26,094 nucleotides of DNA from DATKZB01 sp035528235 (GTDB lineage Bacteria; Planctomycetota; Phycisphaerae; FEN-1346), in assembly GCA_035528235.1 (NCBI GenBank), contig DATKZB010000098.1:1-26094 (forward strand). Reading direction: 5' to 3'. Below are positions 21,443 through 26,094 of this stretch, one piece after another; position 1 is the stretch's first letter; every line of letters begins with the position of its first letter. The translations under genes were made by a program, and so were the position numbers. Under the pieces are notes generated by a model. The model was given only the letters and a program-made list of their open reading frames with translations. It was not told the origin of the DNA and did not search any database.

Positions 21443-21624
21443 GTAGGGGCACGCCATGGCGTGCCCGTCCATGGCCGTCGCGGGCACGGCCATGGTGCCG
21501 CCGTCGGCACGGCAGGCCGTCCCCGTACCGTGTGGCCGTGGGCCGCATCGTAACACATGGTCACCCCCTGCGGGGGATGACCATGCCACCCGGCCGCGCG
21601 GTGGATACGGAGACCCACCGAGCG
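21443..21624. repeat. Palindromic repeats in the activase leader
   Basis: Three repeat families are stacked here: the GTAGGGGCACG palindrome (21443-21466, also at 17342), copy 3 of the TGGTCA/TGACCA palindrome (CATGGTCACCCCC 21556-21568 with its complement to 21585), and GCGCGGTGG/CCACCGAGCG (21596-21624, also at 9998 and 10209). Any of them could fold in the mRNA leader. Confidence 0.75.
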
Positions 21625-21647
21625 AGAAGCAAAGGGAGGATTCCCGC

Positions 21648-24600
21648 GTGTACCTTGGCATCGACATCGGCAGTGTCAGCCTGAACCTGGTCCTCTTGGA
21701 CGCGGACTCCAGGGTCGTCAAGGAGCGGTACGTCCGGACGCGCGGCAAACCGCTCGAGACGGCGCTGGAGGCGCTGGAAGCACTCTTCGCCGAGGTCCCG
21801 GCGTCGGAGATCAAGGGCGTGGCCTTCACCGGGGCCGGCACCGCGGTCCTGGGCGAACTGTACGGCATCCGGCCGGTCAACGAGGTCGTGGCCCAGGCCA
21901 AGGCCACGGCGGCCCTGCACCCGGACGTCCGGACGATCATCGAGATCGGCGGCGAGGATTCCAAACTCATCCTCCTGGAACCCGACCCCCGGACCGGCCG
22001 CCTCCGCGTCCGCGACTTCGCCATGAACACGCTGTGCGCGGCCGGCACCGGATCGTTTCTCGACCAGCAGGCGTCGCGGCTGGGCGTGAGCATCGAGAAC
22101 GAGTGGGGCGCGATGGCCACGAGGTCGGTCCACGTGCCCCGCATCGCCGGGCGATGCTCGGTCTTCGCCAAGAGCGACATGATCCACCTCCAGCAGGAAG
22201 GCACCCCCGACTACGACATCGTAGCCGGCCTGTGCTTCGCCATGGCCCGCAACTTCAAGGCCGGCATCGGCAAGGGTAAGGAGTTTCTGCCGCGCATCGC
22301 CTTCCAGGGCGGCGTGGCGGCCAACGCCGGCATGGTCCGGGCCTTCACCGAAACGCTGGACCCGGGCAACGGCGACCTGCTCATCCCGAAGCACTTCGCG
22401 TCGATGGGCGCCATCGGGGCGGTGCTGGCGGCCAGGGAGCGCGGCGAACTGGGGCGGCTGACCTCGCTGGATCCGCTCCGCCAGTACCTGGCGTCGCCCC
22501 GATACGGCGGCGGCGAACTCCACCCGCCCCTGGGCGACGACCCGTACCCCCTCGTCGTCGAGCCCGACCCGTTCCCGGCGGGCACCGAGCCGGTCGACGT
22601 CTTCGTGGGCGTCGACGTGGGCAGCATCTCGACGAACGTGGTGGCCATCGATTCGGACGGCCGCGTCCTGGCCCGCGAGTACCTGATGACGGCCGGCCGG
22701 CCGCTGGCCGCCGTCACCGACGGCCTCTACAAGGTCGGCGTGGCACTGGAGGAGCGCGGCGGGGCGGGCCGGGTGCGTGCGCGCGGCTGCGCGACGACCG
22801 GCTCGGGCCGGTACCTGACGGGCGACTTCATCGGGGCCGACATCGTCAAGAACGAGATCACGGCCCACGCGACGGGCGCCGCCTTCATCCGGCCCGACGT
22901 CGACACGATCTTCGAGATCGGCGGCCAGGACTCCAAGTACATCAGCCTCGACGGCGGGGCCGTGGTCGACTTTGCGATGAATAAGGTCTGCGCCGCCGGC
23001 ACCGGGTCGTTCATCGAGGAACAGTCCGAGCGGCTGGGGGTGGGCCTGAAGACGGGCGAGTTCAACCGGCTGGCCCTGGCGGCCGACGAACCCCCCGCCA
23101 TGGGCGAACGGTGCACCGTCTTCATCGAGACCGACATCAACCGGAACCAGCAGCGCGGCGTGGAGACGGACGACCTGTGCGGCGGCCTGTGCTACTCGAT
23201 CGTCCAGAACTACCTGAACCGCGTCGTCGAGGACCGCCGCGTGGCCGACGTCATCTTCTTCCAGGGCGGCACGGCGTTCAACCGCGGCGTCAAGGCCGCC
23301 TTCGAGAAGATCACCGGCAAACCCATCATCGTCCCGCCGCACCACGACGTCGTCGGCGCCATCGGCATGGCGCTGATCGCGCGCGACTGGTACCACGAGA
23401 CGGCCAAGGCGACGACCTTCCGCGGCTTCGACCTGCGGAGCGTCCAGTACTCGTTCGACACGTTCGAGTGCGAGGATTGCGCGAACCACTGCGAGATTCA
23501 CGTCGTCGAGATCCGGGGCGAGCCGGGGCCCGAGGGCGCCGCGGCCAACCGCACGCTCTATTACGGCAGCCGCTGCGGCAAGCACGACGAGTCGGAGCGC
23601 GAGAGCCTCGGCAAGCACCTGCCGCAGCTCTTCGTCGAGCGGCAGAAAATGATGGAAGACGCCTACCCCAGGAAGAGCCCCGACCAGCCGAACGGCAAGA
23701 CGATCGGCCTGCCACGCATGACCCACTTCTGGGAACTCATGCCGATGTGGCAGGCCCTGTTCACCGAGATGGGGTTCGACGTGGTCCCGTCGTCGCGGAC
23801 GGTCCGCAAACTCATCAACCAGGGCATCGAGGAAGTGGCCGCCGAGACGTGTTTCCCCGTCAAGGTGGGCCACGGGCACGTCCGCGACCTGGTGGAGAAG
23901 GGCGTCGATTACATCTTCCTGCCCACCATCATCGACATGCCCAAGGCCACCGACGACATCGTCAACTCGTACGTGTGCCCGTACGTGCAGACGGTGCCGT
24001 TCCTGGTGAAGGCGGCCATGCCCGACGTGGACTGGCCGGCCCGGATGGTCTCGCCAACGATCCACTTTTCGCGCGGCGAGAAGGCCGTCCGCAAGGAACT
24101 CGAGGCCATGGCGGCCCGGCTGGGCGTCGGCAAAGGCCGCGCGCGGCGGGCCATCACCGAGGCGTTCGCCGCCCAGAAACGCTTCCAGCAGGCCCTGCTC
24201 GCCCGGGGGCGCGAGGTTCTGGAGGCGCTCGACCCCGACGACATCGCCCTGGTCATCGTCTCGCGCCCGTACAACGGGTGCGACCCGGGCCTGAACCTGA
24301 ACATCCCCGAGAAACTGCGGGACCTGGGTCGCCTGGCCATCCCGCTCGACATGCTGCCGCTCGACGACGAAGACATCTCGGCCGCGCACCCCCACATGTA
24401 CTGGGGGTACGGCCAGAAGATCCTGGCGGGCATCCGCATCGTCGCCCGAGACCGGCGGCTGTACCCGGTGTACATCACCAACTTCGGGTGCGGGCCCGAC
24501 TCGTTCATCATGAAGTACATCGGCAGCGAACTCGAGGGCAAGCCGTGCCTGACCCTGGAGGTCGACGAGCACTCGGCCGACGTCGGGGCCATCACCCGGT

Positions 24601-25949
24601 GCGAAGCCTTCCTCGACAGCCTCAAGGGCGTCCGCGCCAGCGAGGCCCGCGAGGCCCGCAAGCCCAAGGCACGCCTTCACAAACTGGACTACAGCCGCAA
24701 GGCCTACGGCAAACGGACCATTTACATCCCGTACATGGACGACCACGGTTACGCCCTGGCCGCCGCCATGCGGGCCAACGACGTCGACGCCCGGCAGATG
24801 CCGATGTCCGACGAGGAAACCATCGCCTGGGGCCGCAAGTACACCTCCGGCAAGGAATGTTACCCGTGTATCATCACGACGGGCGACTTTCTGCGGCAGA
24901 TCCATTCGCCGGGGTTCGACCCCGACCGGTCGGCCTTCTTCATGCCGACGGCGTTCGGGCCGTGTCGCTTCGGCCAGTACAACAAGTTCCAGCGGATGGT
25001 CCTGGACGACCTGGGCCTGGAAGACGTGCCCCTGGTGCTGCTGGACCAGGACAAGGACTTCCAGGGCGACGTCAGCAACCTCGGCGCCGACTTCCGCAAA
25101 CTCGCCTGGAGCGGCATCGTGTTCGTCGACACCCTCCAGAAGATGCTCCGCGAGACGCGGCCGTACGAGACCCACAAGGGCGAGTGCGACCAGTTGTACG
25201 AGCAGTACCTGAGACGGTGCGAAAAGGTGATCGAGGGCCGCGGCGACCTGGCGGTCCTGGCCCGGGAGGCGCGCAGCACGTTCGAGGCCATCGCCGTCGA
25301 CCGGTCGCGCCCGCGGCCGCGCATCGGCATCGTCGGCGAGGTCTTCGTCCGGTGTAACCAGTTCACCAACAACTTCATGGTCCGAAAGATCGAGGCCCTG
25401 GGCGGCGAGGCCATCCTGCCGCCTTTCGAGGAATGGATCAATTACATCGGCTGGAGCCGCAAGACCGACGCCCGCATCGAGGGCAACTGGAAACGACTGA
25501 TCGTCGAGAAGATCACCGACTTCGTCCAGGTCCGCGAGAAACGCAAGGTCCTGCGCGGGTTCCAGGGGGCCGTCCGCCACTTCTTCGACGAGCCGCCCTC
25601 CGACGACGTCATCGCGATGGGCCTGCCGTACCTCGACCCGGCCATCCGAGGCGAACCCATCCTCTCGATGGGCCGATGCATGGAATACGTCCACGACGGG
25701 TGCGACGGCGTCGTCAACCTCCACCCCTTCAACTGCATGCCGGGCACCATCGTCAACGCGCTGCTGACGAAGTTCCAGAAGGAGCACGACATGCCGGTCC
25801 TGAAGGTGGCGTACGACGGGCTGGAACAGGCCACCGAGATGGTCCGCATCGAGGCCTTCATGCACCAGTGCCGCGAACGCTACGAGGCCCGCCTCCGCAG
25901 GCCCGTTCGACAACGCCACGACCACCTCAGGGGGACTCCGTCCCCCTGA
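21648..25949 (+). CDS. Fused acyl-CoA dehydratase activase / dehydratase-like protein (BadF/BcrA ATPase x2, DUF2229, HgdB-like)
   Basis: A 1433-residue protein. Residues 1-265 are a BadF/BadG/BcrA/HgdC-type ATPase (YLGIDIGSVSLNLVLLD, IGGEDSK, Cys130 in CAAGTGSF, Cys170); residues 318-625 repeat it (GVDVGSISTN, IGGQDSK, Cys448, Cys489). In HgdC homodimers two such cysteines per chain hold one bridging 4Fe-4S cluster, so this tandem could form the pair in one chain. Then come DUF2229 (about 685-1010, IGLPRMTHFWELMPMW, ETCFPVKVGHGH) and an HgdB-like part (1025-1433, SGKECYPCI, GRCMEYVHDGC, NCMPGT). It should use ATP to push electrons at low potential into a reductase or dehydratase. GTG 21648 has GGGAGGA 7 bases upstream. 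Single-copy tandem fusions of this size are known; the true substrate is unknown. Confidence 0.92.
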   Translation: MYLGIDIGSVSLNLVLLDADSRVVKERYVRTRGKPLETALEALEALFAEVPASEIKGVAFTGAGTAVLGELYGIRPVNEVVAQAKATAALHPDVRTIIEIGGEDSKLILLEPDPRTGRLRVRDFAMNTLCAAGTGSFLDQQASRLGVSIENEWGAMATRSVHVPRIAGRCSVFAKSDMIHLQQEGTPDYDIVAGLCFAMARNFKAGIGKGKEFLPRIAFQGGVAANAGMVRAFTETLDPGNGDLLIPKHFASMGAIGAVLAARERGELGRLTSLDPLRQYLASPRYGGGELHPPLGDDPYPLVVEPDPFPAGTEPVDVFVGVDVGSISTNVVAIDSDGRVLAREYLMTAGRPLAAVTDGLYKVGVALEERGGAGRVRARGCATTGSGRYLTGDFIGADIVKNEITAHATGAAFIRPDVDTIFEIGGQDSKYISLDGGAVVDFAMNKVCAAGTGSFIEEQSERLGVGLKTGEFNRLALAADEPPAMGERCTVFIETDINRNQQRGVETDDLCGGLCYSIVQNYLNRVVEDRRVADVIFFQGGTAFNRGVKAAFEKITGKPIIVPPHHDVVGAIGMALIARDWYHETAKATTFRGFDLRSVQYSFDTFECEDCANHCEIHVVEIRGEPGPEGAAANRTLYYGSRCGKHDESERESLGKHLPQLFVERQKMMEDAYPRKSPDQPNGKTIGLPRMTHFWELMPMWQALFTEMGFDVVPSSRTVRKLINQGIEEVAAETCFPVKVGHGHVRDLVEKGVDYIFLPTIIDMPKATDDIVNSYVCPYVQTVPFLVKAAMPDVDWPARMVSPTIHFSRGEKAVRKELEAMAARLGVGKGRARRAITEAFAAQKRFQQALLARGREVLEALDPDDIALVIVSRPYNGCDPGLNLNIPEKLRDLGRLAIPLDMLPLDDEDISAAHPHMYWGYGQKILAGIRIVARDRRLYPVYITNFGCGPDSFIMKYIGSELEGKPCLTLEVDEHSADVGAITRCEAFLDSLKGVRASEAREARKPKARLHKLDYSRKAYGKRTIYIPYMDDHGYALAAAMRANDVDARQMPMSDEETIAWGRKYTSGKECYPCIITTGDFLRQIHSPGFDPDRSAFFMPTAFGPCRFGQYNKFQRMVLDDLGLEDVPLVLLDQDKDFQGDVSNLGADFRKLAWSGIVFVDTLQKMLRETRPYETHKGECDQLYEQYLRRCEKVIEGRGDLAVLAREARSTFEAIAVDRSRPRPRIGIVGEVFVRCNQFTNNFMVRKIEALGGEAILPPFEEWINYIGWSRKTDARIEGNWKRLIVEKITDFVQVREKRKVLRGFQGAVRHFFDEPPSDDVIAMGLPYLDPAIRGEPILSMGRCMEYVHDGCDGVVNLHPFNCMPGTIVNALLTKFQKEHDMPVLKVAYDGLEQATEMVRIEAFMHQCRERYEARLRRPVRQRHDHLRGTPSP
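25929..25949. terminator. Hairpin over the activase stop codon
   Basis: CAGGGGGAC (25929-25937) pairs with GTCCCCCTG (25941-25949) around TCC; the last three bases are in the stop codon region. The last residues of the protein (HLRGTPSP) come from this repeat-like DNA. No T-tract follows, and 25950-26094 shows no gene. Confidence 0.5.
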
Positions 25950-26094
25950 AACCCCCTGCCCAAACCCGCGCAAGGGGGAACCACAACGGCCTGACGCCCA
26001 CAGCTCCCGCACCAGCCGCCTCAACGCCCCCTCCGCCCTCGGCCCCAGAATCCGAAGACGCCCCGGGGGGGTACGATGTCTGGGGCGCTTCCCA

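Noticed and set aside
21561..26024. A 1487-residue open frame on the minus strand across the activase gene
   Set aside because: It is a shadow of the real gene: no domains, biased towards Val, Asp, Ala and Arg as expected from the reverse of GC-rich codons, and no ribosome site.
1..26094. tRNA or rRNA genes
   Set aside because: No cloverleaf with a TTCGANTC arm and CCA-side acceptor, and no rRNA core sequence, was seen on either strand by eye.

Overview
The window is GC-rich bacterial DNA with dense, mostly well-formed genes and many palindromic repeats in the gaps. The mix of two membrane-anchored Hanks-type Ser/Thr kinases with a shared N-terminal domain, a Tat-exported TIM-barrel sugar isomerase-like protein, a SASA-family esterase and a GH130 enzyme suggests a planctomycete-like bacterium (Planctomycetota, perhaps Phycisphaerae). 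This is inference from gene content; no rRNA or other marker is present.

Left part (1-6100): a minus-strand redox operon runs response regulator, dicluster 4Fe-4S protein, FAD/NAD(P)/2Fe-2S protein. The last two look like the FloxB/FloxA or sulfhydrogenase beta/gamma pair that passes electrons between NAD(P)H and a hydrogenase or heterodisulfide reductase. A consensus sigma70 promoter drives it. A GH130 glycoside phosphorylase-like gene runs the other way. Then come hypE (NiFe hydrogenase maturation) and, just upstream on the same strand, a self-cleaving XRE-S24 (LexA/CI-type) repressor.

Middle (6279-13691): divergent from the repressor is a sigma-region-4-like HTH gene behind a near-perfect promoter, then a divergent pair (ASCH protein and ABC-type ATPase). 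From there the plus strand carries ABC ATPase, GNAT acetyltransferase, TerS-like HTH protein, ParB-like protein and a complete large-terminase homologue. The first four genes overlap by ATGA. No portal, capsid, tail, lysis or integrase gene is present, so this is a capsid-less terminase module and the best candidate here for an undescribed system. A Panacea-type antitoxin and a putative toxin sit directly after the terminase gene, between two copies of its last ~100 bp: an inserted, lower-GC cassette that rebuilt the terminase 3' end. A convergent PLD-family nuclease-like gene follows.

Right part (13729-26094): two kinases, one with a carbohydrate-binding-like ectodomain, flank an isomerase-like plus SASA esterase operon. 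A 2-kb gene-poor stretch (19590-21647) holds three tandem-repeat arrays (50, 33 and 30 bp periods), inverted repeats, a possible structured RNA and a strong terminator. It ends at a consensus promoter for a 1433-residue fused acyl-CoA dehydratase activase (two ASKHA ATPase copies plus DUF2229 and HgdB-like parts).

Palindromic repeats are a theme: a ~150-bp MITE-like element occurs twice, in opposite orientations, and one copy supplies the stop codon of the redox operon's last gene; related repeats are inserted in frame inside the ABC ATPase and GNAT genes.
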